Source of the DNA: Gammaproteobacteria bacterium
GTDB taxonomy: Bacteria; Pseudomonadota; Gammaproteobacteria; Acidiferrobacterales; SPGG2
DNA: 45,818 nucleotides
NCBI GenBank assembly: GCA_029861845.1
Contig: JAOTYM010000017.1
Location: 1 to 45,818, forward strand
Direction of reading: 5' to 3'
Made by a program: the position numbers and the translations under genes. This document shows, one piece after another, positions 18,360 to 28,112 of the stretch (within the stretch, counting starts at the first letter, position 1; every line of letters starts with the position of its first letter). The notes beneath the pieces were generated by a model. The model saw only the letters and a program-made list of their open reading frames with translations, ran no database searches and was not told where the DNA came from.

Positions 18360-19120
18360 CGTTTCTTCGCCAACTCTTTGAACGACGCCAAAATGTCGAT
18401 GGGCAGTGGAAATACGATAGTGGAGCTCTTCTCGCCAGCAATTTCCGTCAGCGTCTGCATATAGCGCAGTTGCAGCGCCTCCGGCCTGGCGCTGATCAAC
18501 TCCGCCGCCTGTACCAGCTTCGCCGCCGCCTGCAGCTCACCCTCGGCGTGGATCACCTTGGCGCGGCGTTCGCGCTCGGCTTCCGCTTGCTTGGCGATAG
18601 CCCGCACCATGGTCGGATCGATGTCGACGTGTTTGATCTCGACACTGATTACCTTTATGCCCCAGACATCGGTTTGGATGTCCAGCACCTGTTGGATATC
18701 GGCGTTGAGCTTGTCGCGTTCGGCCAGCATTTCGTCGAGCTCGTGCTTGCCGAGCACCGACCGTAACGTTGTCTGCGCGAGCTGGCTGGTAGCGGCGAAG
18801 AAATCCTCGACCTGGACAATGGCCCTCTGTGGGTCGACAACCCGAAAATACACCACCGCATTGACCTTGACCGAAACGTTATCGCGCGAGATCACGTCCT
18901 GCGAGGGCACATCCATCACAATGGTACGCAAGTCGACGCGCACCATCTGTTGTATGCCTGGGATGATGATGATTAGCCCGGGTCCTTTAACCTTCTGAAA
19001 GCGTCCAAGCCAAAACACCACTGCCCGCTCATACTCGCGCAAGATACGGATAGCTGCGAACAGAAAAATTGCAACAAGACCAATGCCCAATGCCCAACCT
19101 ATGAAACCACCGCCGCCCAT
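18356..19120 (-). CDS. Slipin (SPFH/band 7 membrane protein)
   Basis: The 254 residues form a stomatin/slipin protein: one N-terminal hydrophobic hairpin (about 5-25), the SPFH domain with [54 protein letters not shown], and a coiled coil (about 170-215). These proteins oligomerise in membrane microdomains and partner with NfeD proteases, the gene next door. The frame is open further upstream, but ATG 19120 has AGGAGGG at the right distance, one base after the NfeD stop, which implies coupled translation. Confidence 0.92.
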   Translation of the reverse strand: MGGGGFIGWALGIGLVAIFLFAAIRILREYERAVVFWLGRFQKVKGPGLIIIIPGIQQMVRVDLRTIVMDVPSQDVISRDNVSVKVNAVVYFRVVDPQRAIVQVEDFFAATSQLAQTTLRSVLGKHELDEMLAERDKLNADIQQVLDIQTDVWGIKVISVEIKHVDIDPTMVRAIAKQAEAERERRAKVIHAEGELQAAAKLVQAAELISARPEALQLRYMQTLTEIAGEKSSTIVFPLPIDILASFKELAKKR

Positions 19121-19121
19121 A

Positions 19122-20555
19122 TCAGCCCTCCTTCGGAGTTTCTGGTTCAACGACTAGGGTCAATCCGTCCATAGCCGTAACTTTAACCCTTTGACCACGC
19201 TTTAGTGGCGTTTGTGTGCGCGCGTTCCAACTTTCGGCGTGGACGCGCACTCTGCCTTCGGTCTTAAACGACTCGAGCGCCTCGCCGGCGCTGCCGATCA
19301 TTTCTTCCTGCCCACTTACTACCTGTCGCCTATGGGCTCTGAGGGTCAACGCGGCGACGCTGCCGAAGATGACGGCACCAACCGCCGCCACTGTGATGAT
19401 AATCGGCCAAGATACGCCGTAACCCGGGACTTCAGTATCGATCAGCATAATAGAACCGACCACAAACGCGATCGCGCCTCCGATACCCAGCGCCCCAAAA
19501 CTGGGGGCAAACGCCTCACCAATCATGAACACAATGCCAAGCAGGATCAACGCGAGGCCGGCATAGTTTATCGGTAGCACCTGTACCGCATAGAGGCCGA
19601 GTAACAGGCATATGCCGCCGATTACCCCTGGTAGTACGAAGCCTGGGTTTAGGAGTTCATAGAGCAGGCCCATGACCCCGAGCATCATCAGTATCGGGAT
19701 CACGGTCGGATCGGTGATGATGGACAGCAAGCGGTTACGCCAATCAGGCTCGATGCGCGTGACCATGGCCGCTTTAGTCTTAAGCTCGATCTCATTACCG
19801 AGCACCGTAACCTTACGGCCATCGATTTTTTCTAGCAGGTCGGCGACATCTTTGGCAAGTAGGTCGGCCACGTTTTTCTTTACCGCCTCTTCCGCCGGCA
19901 GGCTAACGCCCTCGCGCACTGCCTTCTCGGCCCATTCGACATTACGCCCACGCATTTGGGCGAGGCCGCGGATGTAGGCGGCGGCATCATTGATGATCTT
20001 TTTCTCCATGGCATCGCCCTTCACTGCCGGGGCTTCTTGTTTTTTCTTAGTGTCTTTATCGTCGCCCTTTTTGTCGTCTTCTTTGGCAGTCTCGTCTTTG
20101 CCCGTTGGCTCGGGTGGCTTAGGTACGCCACCTGGCGATGGACCGCCGATGCGCACGGGGGTGGCAGCGCCCAAGTTGGTGGCGGGCGCCATGGCGGCAA
20201 TGTGGCTGGCGTAGAGAATGTAAGTACCGGCGCTGGCCGCCCGCGCACCGCTGGGGCCAACAAAGACCGCGACGGGGATGGGCGACGCGATGATATCTTG
20301 AATAATATCGCGCATAGCAACATCAAGCCCGCCCGGCGTGTCCATGCGCAAGACTACCAACATGGCGTTCATGTCGTGCGCCTTTTTCAGCCCGCGATGA
20401 ACATAGTCTGCGGTGGCGGGACCGATGGGACCATCGATACCGAGCAACACCACCGGTGACGCTTGTTTCTGGGCCTCTCCCAGAATGAACAACGGCCAAC
20501 CGATTAGGAGAAGAAACAATGCGATGCGTATGCGTCGCCAGTTCATTGACACCAT
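19122..20555 (-). CDS. NfeD-type membrane-bound serine protease
   Basis: This 477-residue protein is a long NfeD (ClpP-class) protease. After a signal or anchor (about 8-27) comes a ClpP-like protease domain with [14 protein letters not shown] (likely nucleophile Ser108) and a Lys in the EKKIIND segment (about 185) as general base, as in archaeal PH1510. Four to five transmembrane helices follow (about 285-410), then a C-terminal OB-fold NfeD domain. A 50-residue Lys/Asp/Pro-rich insertion (about 135-183) separates the catalytic residues. It pairs with the adjacent slipin; the archaeal homologue cleaves the stomatin C-terminus. An ATG at 20546 is an alternative start. Confidence 0.92.
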   Translation of the reverse strand: MVSMNWRRIRIALFLLLIGWPLFILGEAQKQASPVVLLGIDGPIGPATADYVHRGLKKAHDMNAMLVVLRMDTPGGLDVAMRDIIQDIIASPIPVAVFVGPSGARAASAGTYILYASHIAAMAPATNLGAATPVRIGGPSPGGVPKPPEPTGKDETAKEDDKKGDDKDTKKKQEAPAVKGDAMEKKIINDAAAYIRGLAQMRGRNVEWAEKAVREGVSLPAEEAVKKNVADLLAKDVADLLEKIDGRKVTVLGNEIELKTKAAMVTRIEPDWRNRLLSIITDPTVIPILMMLGVMGLLYELLNPGFVLPGVIGGICLLLGLYAVQVLPINYAGLALILLGIVFMIGEAFAPSFGALGIGGAIAFVVGSIMLIDTEVPGYGVSWPIIITVAAVGAVIFGSVAALTLRAHRRQVVSGQEEMIGSAGEALESFKTEGRVRVHAESWNARTQTPLKRGQRVKVTAMDGLTLVVEPETPKEG

Positions 20556-20673
20556 ACGAGCTTTGACCTCAGTCCTTCTGCCGCCGGCAGTTGACGCCGG
20601 GCATGCAGTAGAAATTATCTGACCACGAATCTAGCAAAACAGCAAGAAAACGCGCCAAAAAGTACGGTTGTAT

Positions 20674-22107
20674 TCAGCCGATCGACGGTTTACGTCGTGG
20701 CGCCGTGCGCTCGTTCGGGGTTAGGCGCTCGGTCCGGCGGGTATCCGATGGCTGCGGCGTCGATTGGCGTTGCGCGGGCGAGGCCGATTTATTATGCGAA
20801 GCTGCCCCGTTGGCATCGCGATTGTGGACAGATTTTCGTTTCTTTCTGCGCGGATCGGCTCGACCACCGTTATCGCGGGGCGGTCTCTTGCCGGGTTGTC
20901 GTCGTGATCGATACGCCCGCGATGCGGGTGGTGCTAACTCCGGCAACAATTCTGTGTTTATGCGTTCCACCGGCAAACTGTGATCGATATAGGCTTCGAT
21001 CTCCATCAGCGAATACGCATATTCCTCACACACAAAGCTAATGGCATCGCCACTATTCCCGGCCCGCGCCGTGCGGCCGATTCGATGTACATAGTCTTCC
21101 GCATCCTGCGGCAAATCGTAGTTGAACACATGGCTTACGTCGGGGATATGTAGCCCGCGAGCCGCAACGTCGGTCGCGACCATCACTGGGAGCTCACCTT
21201 GGGTAAACTGCTCCAACAGACGGAGCCGTTGTATTTGTGGGACATCGCCAGTCAGCGTCTCGGCATTAAAGCCATTGCCGCGCAACCACGCACTGACGCG
21301 CTCGGCTGCACCTTTGGTGTTGGTGAACACAAGGCTGCGCAAAGGGTCCATGCTCCTTAATAGCCCAACAAGGAGGCGCATCTTTTCCGAGTTGGCTGGG
21401 TGATACACAACTTGTTTTACCGTATCCACCGTTACCTTATCGGGTTCGATCCGCACAAACTCCGGGTTGTTCATGTGCTCGTAGGCGAGCTCCATTACGC
21501 GATAAGACAGCGTCGCCGAGAACAACATTCCTAGACGCTGCGTCGGGCGTGGCATGCGGCGCAGTACATAGCGAATGTCCTTAATGAAACCAAGATCAAA
21601 CATGCGATCGGCTTCATCCAACACCACCACTTGCACCGCCTTTAGGTCGAACACACCCTGCTTGAAGTAGTCGATCAGTCGCCCCGGGGTTCCGATGAGT
21701 ACATCGACACCGAGGCTCAATTGGTTTCGCTGGGATTCATAGCCGGTGCCGCCGTAAACGAGCCCGAGTTTAAAGTCCACATATTTTCCCAGGGTGACGG
21801 CATCGCGGTGGATCTGTACCGCAAGTTCGCGGGTGGGGGCCAGAATGATTGCCCGCGGTTGGGTGAGGCCACGTTTCGTATCCGCCGGTCGCGTCAGTAA
21901 ATAGTTAAACAGCGCGAGCAGGAATGCCGCGGTCTTACCCGTGCCCGTTTGTGCTTGTCCGGCCACATCGTGCCCAGCCAACGCCAATGGTAGGGCTTGC
22001 GCTTGAATCGGGGTACAGACCTCGAAACCGGCGTCGGCGACACCTTGTTTTACGGCTTGCGATAACTGCAGGTCGGCGAATGCAGTACTAGCGGGTTGCT
22101 CGCTCAT
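20674..22107 (-). CDS. rhlE: DEAD-box RNA helicase, RhlE-like
   Basis: The 477-residue product has all the core helicase motifs: Q motif, [11 protein letters not shown] (Walker A), [22 protein letters not shown], and [10 protein letters not shown]. The tail after about residue 385 is basic and Ser/Arg-rich ([20 protein letters not shown]), typical of RhlE and useful for RNA binding. RhlE acts in ribosome assembly and RNA turnover. ATG 22107 was preferred to an in-frame TTG at 22116. It may share a leftward transcript with NfeD-slipin (118-base gap). Confidence 0.92.
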   Translation of the reverse strand: MSEQPASTAFADLQLSQAVKQGVADAGFEVCTPIQAQALPLALAGHDVAGQAQTGTGKTAAFLLALFNYLLTRPADTKRGLTQPRAIILAPTRELAVQIHRDAVTLGKYVDFKLGLVYGGTGYESQRNQLSLGVDVLIGTPGRLIDYFKQGVFDLKAVQVVVLDEADRMFDLGFIKDIRYVLRRMPRPTQRLGMLFSATLSYRVMELAYEHMNNPEFVRIEPDKVTVDTVKQVVYHPANSEKMRLLVGLLRSMDPLRSLVFTNTKGAAERVSAWLRGNGFNAETLTGDVPQIQRLRLLEQFTQGELPVMVATDVAARGLHIPDVSHVFNYDLPQDAEDYVHRIGRTARAGNSGDAISFVCEEYAYSLMEIEAYIDHSLPVERINTELLPELAPPASRAYRSRRQPGKRPPRDNGGRADPRRKKRKSVHNRDANGAASHNKSASPAQRQSTPQPSDTRRTERLTPNERTAPRRKPSIG

Positions 22108-22424
22108 GCAGTGCAATAACGGCTACTTTCGCCGTAATTATGAGAGTATGCGATTGTCATTTTGTCCTCAATTGTCAGTATAAGCACATACCGTGATCGG
22201 TACCTGCTGGCCACGAAAAACGGCAAAATAGAGCGAACGGGGACCGGCTGCAATCTCGGCGTTGCGGGCTCTGTGGATGGAGATGGGCGATACGATGGAA
22301 TTGCAATTAGGAAATTCGGCCCAATACATAACTACTTATGATTATAGTCTCCTTCTGGAATTGATTCTGTCAGCATGATCGCTCAATATACCCGACCCCA
22401 GTCATATATGGAGGCATTCCAGCT
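22108..22424. other. Divergent promoter region of rhlE and trxA
   Basis: These 317 bases lie between the divergent starts of rhlE and trxA and must hold promoters for both. TATATGGAGG at 22407-22416 supplies the trxA ribosome binding site. The stretch 22310-22400 is AT-rich with several partial -10 boxes (for example AATATA at 22385-22390), but I cannot place a promoter with confidence. No gene or structured RNA was found. Confidence 0.5.
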
Positions 22425-22751
22425 ATGAGTCAAGGGATCGTCCACATTACCGATCATTCTTTCGAAGACGAAGTACTGAGATCCGATGACCCAGTGCTGG
22501 TGGACTACTGGGCCGAATGGTGCGGCCCGTGCAAGATTATTGCCCCCGTGCTTGAAGAAATCGCCACCGAATACGAGGGCAAGCTCAAGGTCGCCAAGCT
22601 GAACATCGACGAAAACCCCGATACGCCGCCGAAATACGGCATTCGCGGCATCCCAACCCTGATGCTGTTCAAGAACGGGAACGTGGAAGCAACCAAGGTT
22701 GGCGCCGTCTCGAAGTCGCAGCTATCGGCCTTTATCGATGGCAATCTTTGA
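22425..22751 (+). CDS. trxA: Thioredoxin 1
   Basis: This is a 108-residue classical thioredoxin with the WCGPC active site (Cys33, Cys36), buried Asp in VDYWAEW and the cis-proline in GIPTL. It reduces cytoplasmic protein disulfides and feeds electrons to DsbD, also encoded in this window. GGAGG lies 9 bases before the ATG. The order trxA-rho is shared with E. coli and other gammaproteobacteria. Confidence 0.97.
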   Translation: MSQGIVHITDHSFEDEVLRSDDPVLVDYWAEWCGPCKIIAPVLEEIATEYEGKLKVAKLNIDENPDTPPKYGIRGIPTLMLFKNGNVEATKVGAVSKSQLSAFIDGNL

Positions 22752-22813
22752 CCTGGTGCCATGCGTTTTTCACACTAGACGCCACTGGCGGCAGGTGCTA
22801 AGGTAACTTTAAG

Positions 22814-22852
22814 AGCTGACTAAATACCGTATTAGTTTCGTAACTCTCAGCT
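22814..22852 (+). other. Imperfect hairpin in the rho leader
   Basis: AGCTGA (22814-22819) pairs with TCAGCT (22847-22852). Inside it ACTAA (22819-22823) can pair with TTAGT (22832-22836) around an AATACCGTATT palindrome. It lies in the 190-base trxA-rho gap, where E. coli has the rho leader used in rho autoregulation. Structure only; function is inferred from position. Confidence 0.35.
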
Positions 22853-22941
22853 AAGCAGACCCCATTCTATTCCCAGACGTCCCAGCAGGACACCATATTC
22901 CAGTGCTATGGCGCTGATCACCCAACCGTGTATTGCCTATC

Positions 22942-24201
22942 ATGATGACCCTTTCTGAACTGAAGAAAAAACCCGCCACCGACCTAGTAGACATGGCGGC
23001 CGCCCTCGACCTGGAAGGCGGTGGCCGCATGCGCAAACAAGACCTGATCTTCGCCATTCTCAAGGCACAGGCGAAGAAAGGTGAGGACATTGTCGGCGAA
23101 GGTGTGGTCGAGACTCTGCAAGATGGATTTGGGTTTCTGCGTTCGGCCGATGCCTCCTATTTGGCAGGACCGGACGACATCTACGTAAGTCCCAGCCAAA
23201 TACGCCGGTTTAGCCTGCGGACGGGGGATACCGTAAAGGGCAATATTCGACCGCCCAAGGAGTCGGAGCGCTATTTCGCATTGCTGCGGGTCGAACAGGT
23301 TAACGAACAAACCCCGGAGGACGCGAAACATAAAACCCTATTCGAAAACCTCACGCCGCTGCACCCCGACGAACACCTAGTACTTGAACGTGACAATGAG
23401 TCAGCCGAAAACTTGACGGCGCGAGTGATCGATATGATCGCACCCATCGGCAAGGGCCAGCGTGGCCTGCTGGTGTCGTCACCCAAGAGCGGCAAGACCG
23501 TCATGCTTCAGAACATTGCCCACGCGATTGCCGCCAACCATCCGGAGATCTCGCTGATGGTCTTGCTTATCGATGAGCGGCCGGAAGAGGTGACGGAGAT
23601 GGTGCGCTCGGTACGGGGTGAAGTGATCTCGTCGACATTCGACGAAGCCGCCTCACGCCATGTGCAGGTGGCCGAGATGGTCATTGAGAAGGCGAAGCGA
23701 CTGGTCGAACACAAACAAGATGTTGTGATCCTACTGGATTCGATCACCCGGCTTGCGCGCGCCTACAATACGGTGGCACCGGCGTCGGGTAAGGTGCTCA
23801 CGGGCGGTGTGGACGCCAACGCATTAAAGGGCCCGAAACGATTTTTTGGTGCCGCCCGCAACATCGAGGAGGGCGGCAGTCTAACCATATTGGCGACGGC
23901 ATTGATCGAAACCGGCTCCAAGATGGACGACGTCATCTACGAGGAGTTCAAGGGCACCGGCAACATGGAAATCCACATGGATCGGCGCTTGGCCGAAAGA
24001 CGCAGTTATCCCGCGATCAATATCAATAGATCCGGTACGCGCCGCGAGGAGCTGCTGATCGAACCGGCTACACTGCAAAAGATCTGGATACTGCGCAAAT
24101 TACTACACCAAATGGATGAGCTCGAGGCATCGGAATTTCTACTGGACAAACTCAAAGCAACCAAGAACAATGCGCAGTTCTTCGAGTCGATGAAGCGCTA
24201 A
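22942..24201 (+). CDS. rho: Transcription termination factor Rho
   Basis: Rho is the hexameric RNA-dependent ATPase that terminates transcription. From ATG 22942 (or 22945) it is 418-419 residues, like E. coli Rho (419). It has the N-terminal helix bundle ([14 protein letters not shown]), the cold-shock-like primary RNA site ([22 protein letters not shown]), Walker A (SPKSGKT), Walker B ([16 protein letters not shown]) and the secondary-site segments [20 protein letters not shown]. An in-frame TTG at 22933 is less likely. No insertion or missing motif. Confidence 0.97.
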   Translation: MMTLSELKKKPATDLVDMAAALDLEGGGRMRKQDLIFAILKAQAKKGEDIVGEGVVETLQDGFGFLRSADASYLAGPDDIYVSPSQIRRFSLRTGDTVKGNIRPPKESERYFALLRVEQVNEQTPEDAKHKTLFENLTPLHPDEHLVLERDNESAENLTARVIDMIAPIGKGQRGLLVSSPKSGKTVMLQNIAHAIAANHPEISLMVLLIDERPEEVTEMVRSVRGEVISSTFDEAASRHVQVAEMVIEKAKRLVEHKQDVVILLDSITRLARAYNTVAPASGKVLTGGVDANALKGPKRFFGAARNIEEGGSLTILATALIETGSKMDDVIYEEFKGTGNMEIHMDRRLAERRSYPAININRSGTRREELLIEPATLQKIWILRKLLHQMDELEASEFLLDKLKATKNNAQFFESMKR

Positions 24202-24229
24202 CGGACAATCCCGGTTACGAGACAGAAAC

Positions 24230-24436
24230 ATGAAGGCGAATATCCATCCTAAATACACGGAAATGAAGGTGACTTGCTCATGCGGCAATTCATTCACGAC
24301 CCGCTCCACCCTGGGCCATGACATGCAGATTGACGTGTGCGCATCTTGTCACCCTTTCTATACGGGCAAGCAAAAAATCATGGATACGGCCGGTAGGGTA
24401 GAGAAATTCCGTCAAAAATACGGCCTTAAGAAGTAA
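24230..24436 (+). CDS. rpmE: 50S ribosomal protein L31, zinc-binding type
   Basis: The 68-residue ribosomal protein L31 shows the C+ form with four cysteines (C16, C18, C37, C40 in CSCG and CASC), which bind zinc. The C-terminal [16 protein letters not shown] is conserved. C+ L31 acts as a zinc reserve that is replaced by a C- paralogue under zinc starvation; no paralogue is in this window. It follows rho by 28 bases, as in many gammaproteobacteria. Confidence 0.96.
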   Translation: MKANIHPKYTEMKVTCSCGNSFTTRSTLGHDMQIDVCASCHPFYTGKQKIMDTAGRVEKFRQKYGLKK

Positions 24437-24459
24437 TCCGCGCGAAACTCCAGTACCAA

Positions 24460-24490
24460 AGGGTGTCACAATCTGACGCCCTATTTGTTG
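24460..24490 (+). terminator. Terminator after rpmE
   Basis: A 9 bp stem (AGGGTGTCA, 24460-24468, with TGACGCCCT, 24474-24482, one G-U pair) and a 5-base loop are followed by ATTTGTTG. The T tract is weak, but placement 24 bases after the rpmE stop fits the end of the trxA-rho-rpmE transcription unit. Confidence 0.55.
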
Positions 24491-24601
24491 CAGCACCCCA
24501 CGCCGTACGTAGGGCACCAGCCTCAGCCGCATGGTGATCAATCTCACTAGATCTAGCCACCGCCACAGCTATGCTTCCAGTGAAGTCTGGAGTCAGCCAT
24601 C

Positions 24602-26059
24602 ATGCTTAGACCTGCTGTGCTAATTGTCTTGTTGCTAGCAGCCGGTATCCACGGTTGCACCACCAACCCTATCACCGGCAAGAAGCAGCCAAGCCTGATG
24701 TCTGAGGAGCGCGAGATCGCCACTGGACGCGAGTTTGATCCCAAGATCCGCAAGCAATACGGCGTTTATGACGATCCTGAGTTACAGGCCTATGTGACCC
24801 GGGTTGGCAAGAAGCTCGCAGCGCAAAGCCACCGCACAGATTTGGTGTATCGTTTCACTGTCTTAGATTCCCCGGAGGTCAATGCCTTTGCGCTGCCCGG
24901 TGGCTACATCTACATAACCCGCGGCCTGATGGCCTATCTCAACTCCGAGGCAGAGCTAGCGGCGGTTCTCGGCCACGAGATCGGACACGTGACGGCCAAA
25001 CATGCAATGCGCCAATACACCACCGCCACCGCGGCCAGCATTGGCTACACCATCGGTGCGCTCTTTATCCCCGAGCTGGCAAACCAGAACGCCGCCAACT
25101 TATTCAATGTACTTGGGTCGGCGCTCATCAGCGGTTACGGACGCGAACACGAGCTCGAGGCCGACCGTCTCGGGGCGGAATACCTGGCGCGGGGCGGTTA
25201 CGATCCGCAGGCGATATTAGCGGTGCTGGGGGTCTTTAAGAACCAAGAAGAATTCGAGAAAGAGCGCGCCAAGATCGAAGGACGTGAGGCACGCGTCTAT
25301 CACGGGGTGTTTGCCAGTCACCCGAGTGCCGACCAACGCTTACAGGAAGTAGTGGCGGAATCGAAACAATCGACGGCAGCGACCCCGCGGGTTGGACGAG
25401 ACGAATTCTTGGCTCAAGTCGATGGCGTGTTATTCGGCGACAGCGTGCGCCAGGGTATACGTTATAACCAGAAATTCTTCCACAGCAAGCTTGGTTTTGC
25501 CCTTGAGTTTCCACCCGGCTGGCGCATTGAAAACCGTCCCAAACAGATCGAGGCCACTAGTCGTGATAGTAATGCGGTGATGGTTCTCACGGTGGAGGAT
25601 CTCAATCGGCGCATCTCACCACGCGAGTTCATGCTCAAGCGGCTGCGCCTGAAGAAGCTTAAGCAAGAAGGCACGCTCACTGGAACAGACCTTGAAGGTT
25701 ATACTGCTATCACTCGAGTCCATGGACTATTCGGTTTGCGCCACACCCGGGTTACGGTTGTCTACTTTAACGACAAGGCCTACATATTTCATGCTACCGG
25801 GAAAACCGACTCGGCCTTCCAAGCCGCCGATGAATTGTTTCTGCAGACGGCGCGCAGCCTCCATGCCCTGACCGGGGATGAGCACAAATTGGCGCAGGGT
25901 CTACGGATAACGATAATCGATACGAACCATAATGACTCCTTCGCCGAGTTGGCGGTGGGCTCGCCTATACCTAACTATCCCGCCCGCATGTTGCGCCTTA
26001 TCAATGATAAGTACCCGCAAGGCCGACCGGGGGTAGGCAAACTAAAGGTTATTCGGTGA
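24602..26059 (+). CDS. M48 family metalloprotease, lipoprotein
   Basis: The 485-residue protein begins with a lipoprotein signal (lipobox IHGC, lipidated Cys19). The zinc protease motif HEIGH is at 125-129 and the third ligand in EHELEADRLGAEYLA. A second domain (about 275-420) resembles the extension in related M48 lipoproteins, and the end (RMLRLINDKYP) resembles their C-terminal repeat. Related proteases (BepA/LoiP) act on outer-membrane protein assembly. It lacks the TPR region of BepA, so it is not a strict orthologue. It is convergent with fadJ, 15 bases apart. Confidence 0.87.
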   Translation: MLRPAVLIVLLLAAGIHGCTTNPITGKKQPSLMSEEREIATGREFDPKIRKQYGVYDDPELQAYVTRVGKKLAAQSHRTDLVYRFTVLDSPEVNAFALPGGYIYITRGLMAYLNSEAELAAVLGHEIGHVTAKHAMRQYTTATAASIGYTIGALFIPELANQNAANLFNVLGSALISGYGREHELEADRLGAEYLARGGYDPQAILAVLGVFKNQEEFEKERAKIEGREARVYHGVFASHPSADQRLQEVVAESKQSTAATPRVGRDEFLAQVDGVLFGDSVRQGIRYNQKFFHSKLGFALEFPPGWRIENRPKQIEATSRDSNAVMVLTVEDLNRRISPREFMLKRLRLKKLKQEGTLTGTDLEGYTAITRVHGLFGLRHTRVTVVYFNDKAYIFHATGKTDSAFQAADELFLQTARSLHALTGDEHKLAQGLRITIIDTNHNDSFAELAVGSPIPNYPARMLRLINDKYPQGRPGVGKLKVIR

Positions 26060-26074
26060 CAGATAACCGTATGG

Positions 26075-28099
26075 CTAACTTGCGACGTTTCGCACCAACA
26101 GGTCCGGTTGCGACCAACCCGCATCGGGAATAAAACGTTCCCCGTATTCTTCAGATAGTTGGTGCAAGCTGTGGCTGACACCGGTTTCTCCTAGGCTTTC
26201 CACATAACGCATGGGGCCACCCGTGAACGGCGCGAAACCGGTACCGTAGACCATACCTGCATCAACCGCATCGGCATCTTGTACCACGCCCTCGCGCAAG
26301 CATGCCATCGCCTCGTTCACGATGCGCATTACCAAACGTTCCGCAATTGGCACCTCACTTGATTTACGCAGTGCCCGTCGCGTCCGAGACTGCCCCTTGC
26401 TGCCATACTTGTAAAAGCCCTTGCCACTTTTCTTGCCGAGATCGCCACGTTCGACCATCTGGCGTAGCCCTTCTGGCACCGCGATACCCAGCGGCGCCGC
26501 TAACTCTTCGGCCACCGACAAACAGATATCCAGGCCCACTGTATCGGCAAGCGCAATCGGCCCCATGGGCATGCCGAATTCGACAGCGGCGTGATCGATG
26601 TTCTTCAACGGTAACCCTTCCTCCACCATCTTCATGGCTTCCATCAGGTACGGCATCAAGATGCGATTTACCAAAAAACCAGGGCTGCTTTTGACGACCA
26701 GCGGCAATTTATCGATCGCTACCGTGTAGGCCCGGGCGCGATTCAATGTGGCGTCCGATGTCTGCGCGCCACGCACGACCTCTACCAATTGCATCTTTGC
26801 AACCGGATTGAAGAAGTGGACGCCGACCAAACGCGACGGTTCCTTTAAAGCAGATGCGATGGCCTCCAGCGGGATACTCGAGGTGTTGCTCGCCAGTACT
26901 GCTGTTGGCGGCGTATCCTGTTCCACTTGACGAAATACCTTTTGTTTTATTTCTTTGTTTTCAACAATCGCTTCGATGACCAGATCTGCGCGACGCAAAC
27001 CATTGCCGGCGATGTCAGGCATTAGTCGATCCATAGCCGCCTGCACGAGGCGCGGTTCCCTTAGCTTCTTCTTGAATAGTTCGTGTGCACGCTTTATGGC
27101 GCGCGCGACAATTTCAGATTCTTGATCCTGAAGGCTTACACTAAACCCCCGAAACGCCGACCATGCCGCTATGTCGCCACCCATCACGCCAGCCCCGATA
27201 ACGTGAAGATGCTTTATGTCGTGCGCGTGCTTGCGCGCTTGACGCTTTAGCTCTTCGCCTAACAAAAAGACGTGCACAAGGTTGCGGCTGGTGCGACTCA
27301 CCAGTAGTTCACCAAGCGATGCCACCTCTTGTTCTTGGGTGGCGCCTTGTCGACACAACTCGAGGATACGATACGGCGCCGGATAATGATCAGGATTTGC
27401 TTTCTTCTTTAATTGCCGCAGCGCCTGACCATAGACTAGCGATCGCAGTGGCCATACACCCGTCACACGTTTTGACCCCGGTAACTTTCGCCTCGTTCGT
27501 GGCTTTGATAAGCACGCGATTGCCGCATTCATAAGATGCCGAGGTGGACTAATCACATCCACCAATCCAAGCCTGCGTGCTTGCTTGCCGCTCACACTGC
27601 GGCCGGTGAGCATCAAGTCAAGCGCGGCTACGGCGCCGACTAACGGCGGCAGACGCACGGTACCAGCAAATCCAGGATTGATTCCAAGCCTAACCTCGGG
27701 CAGGCCTAATCGCGTGCCCTCATCGTCGCGCGCCACACGATAGCTACAGGCAAGCGCCAACTCTAGACCGCCGCCGAGACAGTAACCGTGAATCACGGCA
27801 ACCGTCGGGAACGGGAGATCTGCCAAACGGTTGAATACTTGCTGGCCCGTGTGCGCGAGCTCGGCCGCACGGGTAGAATCATCGATGTGCTGGAATTCGC
27901 GCACATCGGCACCGGCGATAAACCCACTCTCTTTGTCGGAACGGATGATAAGGCCCGTTAACGGTTTATTCTTGAGCTCCGCAATGATGTCATCGAACTC
28001 TTGCAAGACCTCACGCGACAACACATTGGCCGACGACCCGGCCACATCCAGCGTCGCGATTGCACGCTCGTCCGCCAATTCCAATCGCCAGTGTTTCAC
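26075..28099 (-). CDS. fadJ: Fatty acid oxidation multifunctional protein (FadJ/FadB-like)
   Basis: The 674-residue product fuses an enoyl-CoA hydratase (about 1-190, with oxyanion-hole motifs IAGADVREF and GYCLGGGLELALA) to an L-3-hydroxyacyl-CoA dehydrogenase. The NAD fold is GAGVMGGDIAAW (about 296-307), the catalytic segment is VGVHFFNPV, and two dehydrogenase C-domains follow. It does hydration and oxidation in the beta-oxidation cycle. It starts at GTG 28099 with TTAGGAG upstream, 13 bases after fadI, so fadI-fadJ is an operon. It is slightly shorter than E. coli FadJ (714). FadB-type function is possible; I chose fadJ because of the fadI partner. Confidence 0.88.
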   Translation of the reverse strand: MKHWRLELADERAIATLDVAGSSANVLSREVLQEFDDIIAELKNKPLTGLIIRSDKESGFIAGADVREFQHIDDSTRAAELAHTGQQVFNRLADLPFPTVAVIHGYCLGGGLELALACSYRVARDDEGTRLGLPEVRLGINPGFAGTVRLPPLVGAVAALDLMLTGRSVSGKQARRLGLVDVISPPRHLMNAAIACLSKPRTRRKLPGSKRVTGVWPLRSLVYGQALRQLKKKANPDHYPAPYRILELCRQGATQEQEVASLGELLVSRTSRNLVHVFLLGEELKRQARKHAHDIKHLHVIGAGVMGGDIAAWSAFRGFSVSLQDQESEIVARAIKRAHELFKKKLREPRLVQAAMDRLMPDIAGNGLRRADLVIEAIVENKEIKQKVFRQVEQDTPPTAVLASNTSSIPLEAIASALKEPSRLVGVHFFNPVAKMQLVEVVRGAQTSDATLNRARAYTVAIDKLPLVVKSSPGFLVNRILMPYLMEAMKMVEEGLPLKNIDHAAVEFGMPMGPIALADTVGLDICLSVAEELAAPLGIAVPEGLRQMVERGDLGKKSGKGFYKYGSKGQSRTRRALRKSSEVPIAERLVMRIVNEAMACLREGVVQDADAVDAGMVYGTGFAPFTGGPMRYVESLGETGVSHSLHQLSEEYGERFIPDAGWSQPDLLVRNVAS

Positions 28100-28112
28100 C
28101 GATTGCTCCTAA

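Noticed and set aside
26047..26068. Hairpin GGTTAT...ATAACC between the M48 gene and fadJ as terminator
   Set aside because: Only 6 bp and no T run on either strand.
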